DNA from: Ceriagrion tenellum
Lineage: Eukaryota; Arthropoda; Insecta; Odonata; Coenagrionidae
Direction: 5' to 3'
Assembly (NCBI GenBank): GCA_963169105.1
Contig: OY720639.1
Coordinates: forward strand, 99,708,559 to 99,772,558
Length of the DNA stretch: 64,000 nt
Position 1 is the stretch's first letter, and each line of letters starts with the position of its first letter. Positions 45,561-56,744 of this stretch are shown here, in pieces. The position numbers were made by a program, and so were the translations under genes. The notes under the pieces are model-generated. The model ran no database searches. It was not told where the DNA came from and saw nothing but the letters and a program-made list of their open reading frames with translations.

Positions 45561-45690
45561 TTTGAACTTATGATAACTTGAGGGCCGGAATTTGAACCGA
45601 GTTACATATTTCCTCAGTATGCAAGCCATATCTAAATGCGTTCTCCGATCAATGACGCTCAGGTTTAATGATGAAGATCAATGCCTCTGA
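45560..45690 (-). other. Weak tRNA-like segment
   Basis: On the minus strand a B-box-like GGTTCAAATTCCGGCCC follows TGGCTTGCATACTGAGG. This could be a tRNA relic or SINE head, but the A box and the stems do not form a convincing cloverleaf. Confidence 0.25.
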
Positions 45691-46460
45691 CTCAGAGCTC
45701 GTAAACTCAGTAAACACCAAGCTAACAAAAATCTTGGGCATCACTCAGTAAACGGCAAGTAGAATTAAAAATAAAACCTTGCCTGACGTTTGTTTTTAAT
45801 CCTTTAAATGATTTTGTTAGATAAATATATTTACGGACATAAATAAATTTAAGAAAAATGTGGACTTGGTGAGGTGCGATTGAGCTCTGCTTTTGGTGCT
45901 ACAAAATGCCAGTCTTGCGGCTACTTCCAGGAATATCCTGGTGCTCTTATATTCTATTTTATATCCGTATTAACACTAAAGAGCCAGCAGGCATCATTTT
46001 GACCCCTCCGCCTGAAAAAACAGTCCCTATTTTTTTAGCCATTACCTTTCCTGAGTTCTCTTTAATTCCAGCATCATTCACGGTGCAAAACGTTGAGACC
46101 ACTAATAGTCTAAGATAGATTTCGGAAAAAAGTTCTGCAAAAATAATTTCATGTACAAAGTAATTAAAAGGTGATTTGCTTATGTGTTTAAGCCACTGAA
46201 TACAACAATGCTTGTTGCCAGATCGACATTTCGCCCTAAAGCGAAATATCTAAGAGGACGGCGATGGTAAACATATGCAGTTTCCTCTTAAATATTCGAA
46301 TAAACTCGTGGTATTAACGTCTGTTCCCATATCTTTAAAAGTAAAAAAAACGAATATTCACCAAATTTTTCCGTTTTGTATTCTTTTGCTTTTGGAGGTC
46401 TCGCTTCTGGACGAAATATCGGCCTTGTAACAACCTATGTTTAAGGTTTCCCCGGCGGGC
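45691..46460. other. AT-rich stretch, no gene seen
   Basis: A 70-codon plus-strand frame at 45906-46118 has no family features. Nothing else. Confidence 0.4.
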
Positions 46461-46466
46461 AGTTAT

Positions 46467-46648
46467 ATTATTTCCATTTCTTCATTCAGGATTCGGCCAC
46501 GTCGTCGTTTTTCTGACAACGTTTCTCCTCTTCTCCTGGAGGCGTCTTCTGGTAGAAGATGACCTGAAGACGCCTCCAGTAGACGAGAAGAAACTGTCAG
46601 AAAAACGAAGACGAGGCCGCATACCGGATGAAGAAATGGAAAGAGTAA
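46467..46648. mobile_element. Foldback element with hammerhead-like core
   Basis: The two arms pair over about 75-80 bp: TTTCCATTTCTTCATTCAGG at the left matches CCGGATGAAGAAATGGAAA at the right, and GGAGGCGTCTTC matches GAAGACGCCTCC. The centre reads CTGAAGA (46564-46570), CGCCTCCAGTAGACGAGAA, GAAAC (46590-46594), CTGTCAGAAAAACG. The left arm has the reverse core with one change (TCTTCTGG). Divergence between arms is about 15%, so it is older than the 40411 foldback. The minus-strand 64-codon frame across it is incidental. Confidence 0.75.
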
Positions 46649-47264
46649 TTGTTTCAAGCATTTTCGTATTCAGCGGCTTAAAAAAATATGTAAACCACCT
46701 TTCACTTGCTTGTAGTGTGAAATTCTTTTTGCATCAAAACTTGAGCTATATTATAAAATCGTGGCCGGGCTATAAGTTTTAAAATGCTCAAGTTAATTAA
46801 AGATTTGCCTAGAATGCCCAAGGTTTCAACGTGAATGAAGGCGATTGCAACTGCTGACATGCTATAAATTGGTACACATTTTCGTGAAGGAGTATTTTCG
46901 TTGTATGCTCATAATTCTGAGGACGCCACACTGCCTCATGCTCACTCCACTCATCATCTGACTTGACACATACTTAATGCCCATCATTCACTGTGCAAAA
47001 TAACTTTATTCCTCCTTGAAAGTCATCTCCGTCTATTGTATAGTTGTACAAAATTGGATTAAGTGGCACAGTAAAATTGACATAGCAGCATTTAAATAAG
47101 CTCAACGATATTTTTTTCTTCCTTGACCAACTAACTAATCTGCTGCCACTTTTTAAAGTCACGAGCAAATTCCGGAAAAGCTGCGGAGCTCTCGTACTCC
47201 TGCTCCATCTTCCTCATCCTCCGTCCCCCTAACGCCGTTGCGGCTCCCAGTCGTGAGGTGAAAT
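46649..47264. other. AT-rich stretch, no gene seen
   Basis: Nothing recognisable. Confidence 0.4.
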
Positions 47265-47949
47265 CAGGGTGGCTATTGATATCCAATTTTCAAACTTCCT
47301 GACCTTTCCCTGACTTTTCCCTGATGGATTTACCAATTTCCCTGACCGATCGCCAAAAGGTCACCTATTATTGGAATATTTTTTTCTGCTGAATCAAATA
47401 TTCTACGGCAGCTTTAAATTTTCTAAATTTTCAAATCATCGTCTCGTATTTTTATAACTGTGAGCATGTATTTACTATAAGCCACTGTGCTCCAGCTACT
47501 TCTCGACCTGAGTTTTGGAAGTTAAAAAAAAATGCGAGGTGAAATTTTCCGAACAACATAGCCTCGGATTCCTTGTGATGAACGAAATACATTGTGATAA
47601 TGATTTTTAACACAACTAGGCAAATACCGCAATAAGGATATACAAAAGGGATACATTGTACGTCTGATTCACAACTAAATAACTATGATTCACAAGTAAT
47701 AAGATTCATAACTGAATACTCCACAAATTGAAGGTGCTCATTCCATGCACGTCAGCGATGGACGTTAGTTTTAGTTGGTGAAATAAAGGGCGAGGAAGAC
47801 TGGCCGATAAACGTAATGGTAGAAAAATAACGAGGTTTCCTACTCCAGTTTCTCCCTGACTGTTACGAGAATTCTCTGACTTTTCCAGAAATACAAAATT
47901 TCCTAACAATTTCAGGTTTTCCCGGTTTTTCCTGACGATAGCCGCCCTG
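47265..47949. mobile_element. hAT-type non-autonomous element
   Basis: The ends are inverted: left CAGGGTGGCTATTGATATCC, right read in reverse CAGGGCGGCTATCGTCAGG. Just inside both ends are repeated TTCCCTGAC / TTTTCCTGAC words (47300-47350 and 47840-47940). Termini starting CAGGG are typical of the hAT superfamily. The flanks share TGAAATC and GGAAATC, which would fit an imperfect 7-8 bp target duplication. The 685-bp interior has no transposase frame; an 83-codon minus-strand frame at 47706-47957 crosses the right end and is incidental. Confidence 0.7.
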
Positions 47950-49250
47950 GAAATCAACTGGGGTCAGAAAAATGTGGTAGGGGTGAAAATCAGATCGTTG
48001 AGAGACGGAGAGTCAGTCTGCCAATTACAACTATGTGGAACTATCCCGGAGTTCAAGTACTCGACCACCAGGAATGAGAGTAAATCAGCAATATATTTCG
48101 ATGATAGTTCAAAAAAATTAGTTGGCAATCCAGGAAGTAGTTGATTTAGCATGCTCTTAAGATTAAATTAATATTTATTGTATTTAAATGGCTGAAAAAG
48201 TGTACGATATCATAGAAAACATCCAATGATATGCATGAATTGCTTAAAGTCAGATCAGAAAGCTTGTTCATTTGAAAAAACAATTTTCTTTTAGTTGAGT
48301 TTTTTTTTAGTCGAAATAACACCCTACCAGCGTTCTTGGGGGTGACCAAGTACGGGCGTTATACTTCGTTCGCTTCGGTGCTCGGTTGTGCAATCCCTTC
48401 GAGCATCAACCACCTGCCAGACACGTCTGAACGTGTGTGGGTGACAGTCGAGCACGTTTGCTTGCTAGCCATTTACTTATGTCCTAATTGTATTCAGTGT
48501 CGATTGGCCACGGCGTACAGTGAAATTAAAATATTTTTGATTGAATTCATTACGTTTTATCTAAAACATCAACTCTTTGAGATGTACAAAGGAAAGAGTA
48601 CTCCAATAAATACGTAAGGAGAAGTAGCATAACTGCTGTTGTGGAAAAGACAGAGAAGATTCTCCTGAAGCAGACGCTAAATTAGTAGCGAAAAAAATAT
48701 AACCCTTGCGAGCTTCTTATTGGAGGCCTCAAACTCAGAACACCACCCAAAATCGCTACTATAGTACTTATACATATCTATAACGATTCTAGGTTCACAG
48801 TTTGAGAGAATTAACTCAAGTTAGTCTTTTTGGCTCGGATGTGGATGAGCAACGACGAGCAGGGTCGGCTCGGAGTGGGGCTACAGTTACATCCTCCGGA
48901 ACCGAGAATGCTCGACCGTGCATGGCCTGCTTTAACCATCAACAAAGCAGCGGGGATGGCGACAAAGAGCCAAGAGGAATGGAAAACGATGTATTGCCAG
49001 GATGTGGTTCCCTGAGTGCGCGCTGAGAAATACATCTACCCAGCAGGGGGAAGAAAGACCGTAGTGCATGGGTGGTTGGAGGTCGCTGTTGACCGGGCAG
49101 GGTGCTCTTAAGCACCAATGTGAAGGGAGGGATCAAACTGAGTGAAGCTGGGTGACAATGGACTCAGACGAATATGTTAAATGCCGAGGCTTAAGGAGGA
49201 GATGAATGTAGGAATAATGAAGGGACAGAAGAGAGGAAGAAGACAAGCAT
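47950..49250. other. Mixed stretch, no gene seen
   Basis: GC-richer patches at 48330-48500 and 48830-49150 hold overlapping short frames on both strands (61-93 codons) with no family features. Confidence 0.35.
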
Positions 49251-49253
49251 ATA

Positions 49254-49365
49254 CTTCTACATGCTACCCAGCGAACCGCCGCTTGAGCGGTTGGCAGGGG
49301 GTTTTAGGACACCAGCCGAGTAAAGATATAAGATATAAGGTTTTGAGTGATGAAATGGTGCCGTG
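49254..49365 (-). mobile_element. CR1-like LINE 3' terminus (reverse), short relic
   Basis: The plus strand reads TTCTACATGCTACCCAGCG, then a hairpin AACCGCCGCTTGAGCGGTT, and GGGTTTTAGGACACCAGCCG, ending at the reversed CACCATTTCATC block. It is the last 110 bp of the TAGATG-tailed LINE. Its stem has AACCGCT facing AGCGG-GGTT, different bases but the same pairing as other copies. Confidence 0.75.
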
Positions 49366-49408
49366 AAAAGAGGTAGGAGTCAATCTTTGGTAATTAGCGA
49401 GGAAGACA

Positions 49409-50058
49409 AAGTCACGAGCAAATTCTTGGAAAAAAAATTGGGAGCAATAATTCACCTCCGGATGAACAAATGCTTTATGATGAGGTAAGATCACCTTCAT
49501 AAAAATTGCTGAGATTTCTGCGAGTGTAACGTTCATGTCTAAGGTTTAACCGTTGAGGTATATAGGGTGCTTGCTATTGTGGCCAACACTAGAAATAATT
49601 TTGTAATTTTGCGGCATTTTCCATGACGAAGTCACGAGCGAATGCTGGAAAACGTTTAGGAGCAGTAACTCACCTCTGGATAAACAAGTTTTTGATGATG
49701 TTATATCAACTTTATATAAATTAACCGAGATATCTGCGGGAGTAAACTTCATGTCTGAGTAATAAACAAGAGAAAAATGTGTGACTTCCACAATTTATTG
49801 AACACTATGGACCGGTTTCGGCTGTCACGCCATCACCTGATGATGGCGTGACAGCCGAAACCGGTCGCTCCGCTATGACGTCCTTCCGCTAAGTGAAAGC
49901 TTCAAGTTTCCATTTTCATGTCTGAGGTTTAAGCGTTGAGATATAGAGGGCATTTGCTATTGTAACCAACGCTAGAAGCTGTAACGTGGACGTGGCCTGT
50001 CCGCTCTTTTTGCGCATATGGGCTGTAGAAATAATTTGGCAAGTTTGCGACATTTTAA
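49409..50058 (+). repeat. 214-bp tandem duplication, second unit interrupted
   Basis: Unit 1 (49409-49622) and unit 2 (49623-50058) share GTCACGAGC-AATNCTGGAA, AGCAGTAACTCACCTC-like, GAGATNTCTGCG-GAGTAA, TTCATGTCTRAGGTTTAA, TTGAGRTATA and AACNCTAGAA blocks in order. Unit 2 is longer because a 155-bp element is inserted at 49760-49914 and there is a 38-bp difference after 49979. The repeat family is not recognised. Unit 1 preserves the uninserted state of the target. Confidence 0.82.
49760..49914. mobile_element. 155-bp insertion with perfect hairpin and hammerhead-like core
   Basis: The insertion is delimited by the 12-bp target duplication TTCATGTCTGAG (49748-49759 and 49915-49926); the matching unit-1 sequence at about 49531 (TTCATGTCTAAG) is uninterrupted. 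Its centre is a perfect 26-bp-arm hairpin (49810-49866) with a 5-nt loop. Across the loop and right arm the core reads CTGATGA (49837-49843), T, GGC-GTGACA-GCC, GAAA (49857-49860), the palindrome ACCGGT, then C. The reverse GTTTC lies in the left arm. An ATTTATTG block (reverse of AATAAAT) lies left of the hairpin. No coding potential. A mobile, probably RNA-mediated insertion is inferred from the target duplication. Confidence 0.85.
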
Positions 50059-51050
50059 ATTGATAAGTCACTATAAATCACCATGCAATTACTTCTCTAT
50101 TATGGATTCCCATAATATATTTGTTCATTCCTTAAAATTTACAATGATCCGCATTCCCACCATTATATATGTCGTAATATCGAGGTTTATCCATTTCTCC
50201 AAAGAGACTCCGTCGCAAGAAGAAAGTGGATAGGAACTTTCTTTCTACCTTTCTGTATGAACATTTATGTGAGTATTTGCCGCTGAGCGGTCTAGTTACT
50301 GGCGGAGTAGTTACTGAAAAAAATGTTTATACAGCCGCCGCCTGGAACTTCCCTACTCAGCCCAATGCTTCCCCCTCCTCCAACCCTTCCCACCTGCCCC
50401 TTACCCATAACACCACACTTCAACGCCTTCCCATTCTCCCTCCCCTCTCTTCCCCTCCTTCCTCTGCACCTGATTTTGTATATATACGTATGTGGAATAA
50501 TAATTGTAACCTGAAGATGTCATTATGTGACGAAACCCGGGTCGTAAAGAATAAATCTATTTAGTGGACCATTACTAGAATATTTTAATTTCCGATATGG
50601 AGAGGGTCCAAAAAGTCAAGCCTGAAGTTATTAGTTACATTACGTGTAATTTTGTCTGTAACTGTCTCATGGCTTAGCAAGGCAGAGCTAGACCAATATG
50701 GGTGAAATAGTGAGGTGGATTTAACGTAGACATTTCCATCGAAATGAGTTTAGATGGAGTCGATCAGACGGTATCACTCTGACTTTATTCCAGGATCCTC
50801 CGAGGAACAGCCGAACTTAAGAAGCGATAAATTAGAAGGCGAAGAGAACCGTGCCAACGATCTTTAACCAAACTTCTCGATGTTATTTTTCAAGCTAAAT
50901 GGAGTTATCCTAATTTCACCAGTGGAAAAATGATTACACTATTCACGAAGGCCGGGCATTTATCAAAGTAGCTTATAAAAGTTCATTTATTATAAATATA
51001 AATATTTTGTGATCTCGAAAGATGTATGGAATCGTCGTACATTCTACGCA
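50059..51050. other. Mixed stretch with one hammerhead-like core
   Basis: A C-rich tract at 50330-50480 yields Pro-rich low-complexity frames. At 50511-50517 CTGAAGA is followed by T, GTC-ATTATGT-GAC, GAAA (50532-50535), the palindrome ACCCGGGT, C, and AATAAATC 10 bp on. No partner arm is seen, so this is a solitary, well-formed copy of the core. Confidence 0.55.
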
Positions 51051-51053
51051 AGT

Positions 51054-51300
51054 GGTTTATTCTTCCGTTCGTCGGAATGTCGGCCACGTTGTTCCATCTT
51101 GAGGACAATATTTTGCCAACAACCTTACAGGCTTCCTCAGGTCCAAGTCACCTGTCGGAATATCCACTGCGTCGTTCCACCTTGAGGACTTAGAGCAGAA
51201 GTGACTAAGACTTAAGGAAGCCTGAAAGATAGTCGGCGAAATATTCTCCTCAAGATGGAAAGAAGCCGCGGAAATATCGAAAAAAGGAAGAATCAACCTT
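51054..51300. repeat. Three-module inverted repeat
   Basis: A left arm (51054-51141, reverse sense) and a right arm (about 51210-51300, forward sense) share AAGGAAGCCTG, GTNGGCNAAATATTNTCCTC, AAGATGGAA and GGAAGAATNAACC. A third, partial, reverse-sense module lies between them (51150-51195: CGGAATATCCACTGCGTCG, TTCCACCTTGAGGAC). The modules begin near CCTGAGGAAGCC in their own sense. The layout resembles the other foldbacks but without the CTGANGA-GAAAC core. The 79-codon minus-strand frame is incidental. Confidence 0.75.
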
Positions 51301-52955
51301 CATCCTAGCTCAGCGGAAGCCTCCGTCACAATTCTACGCTTGAAATATCCACCTTGAAAGAGAAGGGTTTCATGTAAACGCCGATGTCCGTTTAAAAATT
51401 TACAAGGAGTTACAACAGAAATAGAGACAAGGAAATATTCTACGTTGCAAGTTGAGCACTCATATAAAATAGGTTTGCAATGAGGAAGGTTTGCCCATGT
51501 TGACAGTTAAACTTAAAATTCATGCGCTTTGAAAAATTATTTTCAAATGGATTCTTCGTTAAATTTACAACGCTCTTCAAGTCAGACATAAAAATGCAAA
51601 ATTTTTGCAATATAAAATTAGTGAACTTGGAGAAAAAGTGTGCAAATAAACAAAGTTTTCCCCTGCGTTTCCCCTTTTATCAATTCACGAATAATCTTGT
51701 ATCCCAAGTTCATTTAAATTTCAAAGCAGTCCGGAATGCAGACAGCCTGCACAAATTGTTCTCATATTGAGAAGGATATGTGGATCGAGTTTGAAACGTC
51801 GCTCGCTATTATTCATTTTAACAATAACACTTAATGACATATTGCAGAGTTAAACATGTCTGGGCTCCGAATTCATGCGATTAAGTAGCAGCGACACATG
51901 AGTGCTGGAAAAAGGAAGGAAATTAAGACCAACAGCAAACTCTACGGGAAGAATTTGGCAACATTTTGCGTACATCTATTTGAACGACAGGTATTTAACG
52001 AGCGGATCAATCGTGTAACCACACGTAATCGTGCACAGAAAGTACATCAAAGAGGTAATAAGCGCCTTGCTGGTTTCTCTGAACAACGAGGACGGAAGCT
52101 AAACTATGTCATGATACCCATACGCGTTACACGCCCGCAGATAATGACTGCAATTATAGGGAATAGACCACCATCTCTCAAGTCATAATTCTCATAAGTT
52201 TTCATCTCTGGTGGTGTTGGGGTTTCACATTCATTTATTTACGTAGCACATTCCTAATACGAAAACTAAGTCCTTCAGGAAGTTTGAGAGAAACATTTCT
52301 CTATTCATTGTAAGTAGACTTCATATTCAAATTTCACTTTGAACCTGAAGCAGTTGTAATAAACATGGAGTTAAATTATGAATGCAATAACCAAATAACG
52401 TCGTAACTTATGTCTGTAGACCTCAGCATACAAATGTCATAGGTTAAAGAGGGCTTCACAGTTTCACTCTCAAATAAACATCCTCGCTACCGACTATTTT
52501 CACAACTTGAAAAAAATCGTTACAGTGAATAGTATATTTACTACCAAACTCAATTAAATAATATGAATTACCCTCAGCCATTTCTTACGCAATATAAACG
52601 TCGGAACATTCATCCTCACTTATTCAAATATACTGTGACGGAGCAAACGGGAGCACCACGCCCCGTTCAAAACTGGTCCTCCCATTGGTAAATATTAAAA
52701 AAAAAAAAAAGAAAAATATGCCAAGGGTTCAGGGAAAAAATTTGTAGTATTACGCAGATAGTAACTTTTTTCAGTTGAGGTCGAATATATTGATTTTTTA
52801 GGGAAGCAATAACAAGCTTAAACTGTCATTCCACAGAGGAAAAACCTAAATTATATTTCTCAGCATAATTAGGAGTAGGGGTGAACACAGAACTTAAATG
52901 ATGAGATACATTACTTGAACGATTCTTTTTGCCATAAACAAATACGATCAACTTT
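51301..52955. other. AT-rich stretch, no gene seen
   Basis: A 96-codon plus-strand ATG frame at 51898-52188 is basic (many Lys, Arg, Asn) but resembles nothing I know. An A-run lies at 52690-52705. No delimited repeat. Confidence 0.35.
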
Positions 52956-52959
52956 TATC

Positions 52960-53276
52960 TTGCTTGAAAAATTAAGAACCGGCGTGTTTAAGAAAGTCAC
53001 AGAGATTATTATCATGACGCCTCACTACATCTCTAGGTTTGATGGAAGCAATGAAATAAGAGAGATAGATTCCCATGAACAGATACGTACAAAAATTCGT
53101 TCTTTCCGCGCACAATAACTGATCACAATAAAAACTGAGCTCCACTAAATACACTCCTACAATAAATGTCACCATTTCACCTCCCAAAACCTATTCTCTA
53201 ACATCTTCATAGGGCTGGTGTCCTAACACCCCCTGCCTCACGCCCATGCGGCTGCTCGCAGGGTATTATGTAGATG
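52960..53276 (+). mobile_element. CR1-like LINE, 3' end fragment
   Basis: This covers the last part of the ORF (-IIMTPHYISRFDGSNEIREI- region, with RTKIRSFR near 53085-53105) and the whole 3' UTR: CATAGGGCTGGTGTCCTAAC, then CCCCCTGCCTCACGCCCATG, GCTCGCAGGG and TATGTAGATG. It is 5'-truncated. The part of 52915-53118 within this span is a genuine remnant frame of the LINE protein; the minus-strand frame is a shadow. Confidence 0.87.
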
Positions 53277-55040
53277 TTTCTAAAATTTGTGTAATTTCTG
53301 AGATCAATGAGGTTAAAAGTGAGGGTACAATTTTAATGCCGTTTTTCACTCTGGTACAACACCCAGGTTTCGATGGTTGTACTTAATATTTTCTCGTAAC
53401 TGATACAAATTGAAAATATGTAGATGTACATTATGATATATAATACTCTACTTTACTGGTAATGCTCGTTATAAGAAATTGATTGAAACGCCATGTTTAA
53501 TAACTACAAAACAAATTATAACGCACTGAGATAATATTGACAAAAATAATCCTGGCATTTAATCCCACTTTGTTTTTTTTTGGAAAAGTTATAAAGTATT
53601 TCTACAGTCGGCCAAGTTATGGATATTGTTAGATTTTTCTGAAATATTATACATTCTTATTTTCTGAAACTCACGGCTACTTTGTAAATTTGATGGCCAT
53701 TATTGTATTTTTTATAAAATTACTTTTTATGATGTATTAGGTGATTATTTTAAATATTATGTATCATACCATGCTTTATGTTGGAAATGTATGTTTTTAG
53801 GGACAGTTGCCTCAGCACAGATATTCCTTAGAGGCAACCTAGCTTTCATGTAGATGAAATGTAAATGCTTCAAGTTACTGTTGTGGACATCAATAAATTT
53901 ACTATACTTAAACTTACTTACCTTTTAATTACTCTCACCATCATGCAAAACATGACGCGATAAAATATAAAAGAGAATGATCGCATCTATTTCAACTTCG
54001 TTTATCTAAGAAATAACGCAATAATCTGATGGATGACGATGTGTGGAGCGAAATCACGATGTTTCCCATAACGCGCTCACGTTATTGTTATCTTTCAATC
54101 GCACTTATGGGAGCGAAAATGTCCACGATGCCACCCAAGGATCGCCGTCAGCATATCAAATTTGTCCAGAAGTTGTATATTATCATTCGTGTAATCGTTC
54201 TTACCAAAATAGGGCCCGTCGTAAGAAAGAGAGGCTTTGGAGAGTTCAACTCCGGGGAGAATGGGAGAATTTCGTGGACTTAAAATTTCAGTGTCATCGA
54301 AGAAATTTCACAAATCTCTTTCCTCTTGAGATTATCCAGTGCATACGCTTTTTCATTAAACCGCAAAGCGCCCTTTCACTTTCCCCTCTCATAAGATATG
54401 GCCATGAATAGTAAATGCTCGGATGAAGCTCCATTTTTCCGCCATTCGCATACGAATGGCATAATGAAACAGTCACCATTTGAGTTAATGGGATTAAGAT
54501 AATGCAGGAGAAAGACACACTGCGGATATTCGCATAAACCTTCGTGCCATTAGCATTTTATATTTCCTGAGCCACATTTGCAGATTAAATGAATCATCAT
54601 AAAATCCTCCCACGGCTTTGATGCCTCAGTGGATAAGCAGAGTAAAAAATTTATCGGCTGATGCTCGCGAATTTTGCAAATTTGTATTTTCATTACGAGA
54701 AAAAAAGTAACACTTTTGGAGGATATTCCCTAATTTAGCACTTTGGTCGCAAAATGTTTGGAGTCGGATGGAAATAAATTTGAAGACAATCATGTACAAT
54801 AAATTTTGTTGTGTTTTTCACGTATTTAAGATAGTTTGGGCACCCGTTTAAAAACCCAATGGAAACACAGCATTCCGAATACCAAGCTACTTACTCCCTT
54901 CCCTCAACTGCAGTACCTGAGATATGAGAAAATATATGACTTAAACGTTAAATACTGGGTGGCTGTGAGAAATTTCTAACAATTTTGTCATAGAAAGCCA
55001 TCACAAAGATGGGGTGAGCTCTTACGGCTAGAAAATTACA
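53277..55040. other. Mixed stretch, no gene seen
   Basis: At 53780-53900 GGCAACCTAGCTTTCATGTAG leads to ATCAATAAATTTACT, which looks like the 3' end of a transcribed repeat, without recognisable coding sequence before it. A CpG-richer patch at 54000-54420 has overlapping short frames (up to 122 codons) without family features. Confidence 0.35.
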
Positions 55041-55051
55041 ATAATACATAG

Positions 55052-55510
55052 AGTCTCCAAAAGCCGTAAACAATTGGCACCCTTCAACCTTGCGTTGACG
55101 CGACGCGTTACCTTCGGTTCGCTGGAGAGGGCCAATTTGTAGCCGAAATACGCGTATTCGACCCCCACCCTCGTCCGTTCCTGTTGTGTAGATTTGACCA
55201 TGCTCTTTTGGAACTGATTCTCCCAGAAGTTGGGCCCGTTTGTGTGTGTGAGTGAGTGATTTTGTGTGCTTGTGAGTGTGCTTACGTAAATAACCGGGCA
55301 TCCTTAGCGGGGTTTCATTAGCCCTGTGAAGAATCCCAGGTTATAACCCAAGTCTCTGGCGAGGGATAAACATTCCCGTAAACCATCACAGGGGGGTATT
55401 CTTGGTTGAGAGGCTGTGGTTCGTCGCTGCTGTGGTTTCCTAGCATACCAACACAGTAAGCTCGGTGTTTTCTGACGAAGGGTGCCAATTGTTTACGGCT
55501 TTTGGAGACT
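55052..55510. repeat. Perfect 34-bp inverted repeat, 391-bp spacer
   Basis: The 34 bases at 55052-55085 (AGTCTCCAAAAGCCGTAAAC onward to GGCACCCTTC) reappear exactly reverse-complemented at 55477-55510. Pairing weakens sharply outside these limits. The spacer is GC-richer and includes a GTGTGTGAGTGAGTG microsatellite (about 55240-55283). Open frames cross each arm, but none is recognisable. Terminal inverted repeats of a small transposon are possible; no target duplication was found. Confidence 0.75.
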
Positions 55511-56744
55511 TTCTTTGTTTTATTTTAATTTTGTCATAATTGATATCCAGGAGAAATTTTCCCTGTTTCCCGGCAAGTTTTCTCGGGATTTGAGAATGGT
55601 GAGTTATGAGAATTATCGTGAAATATTTCCACCCGGGCGCACTGTCATCAACAAAATGGAAGAGAATAGGAAATTGATTAACGATTGATGTCAAGTTTTG
55701 AAGTGAAAACGTCTTAAGTGAGGCCTGGCCAATCATGAAAAAAAATGTAAACACTCGCGATAGCACTTTGCATGCGTCACGCTGTACCCGTTCTCATTAG
55801 TGCGCACTTCACACTTTTTTGCTTGCTGTCTTTAAGTGTTTTAAAATATTGAAATCAGAAATACTGATAGTACGACGTCGAGACAAACGCTAAGCAAAAG
55901 AAAACATCATAAATATTCTTTTTCATTGAACCAAATTACGTTTTTCTTTCGAGTTCGTGAAATTTTGTTAAATATAATAGTAACATTTCTCGAAATTACA
56001 CGTTTTTGATGAACCATCCCCTTGAAAACCGATAGTATTGTTGAAATAATCTCACAAATAAATATATAGGGAAAATATGGGCCTTCGATTAATCAGTCGA
56101 GAGAAATGGGTAGCTTTTTTCATAGGAAAAGCATAACCTAAGTGATGGGTAAACAATTGAAAACAAGCTATGAAATTTCAAGCTCGTATTCCTTTCCGAT
56201 AGTCACATTAATTTTGGTTATAGTCGCGCGCCTCTCCTGCCGACTCACTGTTGCATAATATATCTCTAAGTACATCGCTGTTAATTTCCTCTCCTTTCAC
56301 TCTCATGGATCTTAATCTTCCACTAACTGAAGTGAGGGATATATCTTACTATGTCAACATCTCACGCCTGACTTTAATGAATATTCTCACGGGTAATGGA
56401 AATCAAACCGGCTCCCTTGAAATTTTGGGCGAAATTGAATCTGAGGACGGCGCTTGACTCGCGCGTCTTTGTTACAAGAGAAATTCAAGGACCCGCTTTC
56501 GTGAAACGTATACCGTTTCAAACGGATGAGATGGAACTGAATTTCATCAGCGATAACTTGCTACTATTCCACTGGAGCAGCACGGAAATCAGAATCTGAG
56601 TTATACTGCAAGCCGAGGGCCAGATTTCTACACCGTGAGATCTGCCAGTCATTTCATGGCCTGAGGCGATATAGTAGTTTCATTAATGCGACTAACCCTG
56701 GTTAAGTAAAATAAAAACTCCTCTCACTTGATATCAATTAGGGT
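55511..56744. other. AT-rich stretch, no gene seen
   Basis: Only short unrecognised frames (up to 68 codons) are present. Confidence 0.4.

Noticed and set aside
49810..49866. Transcription terminator hairpin
   Set aside because: The hairpin is perfect, but no U-run follows, no gene precedes it, and it lies inside a delimited insertion.
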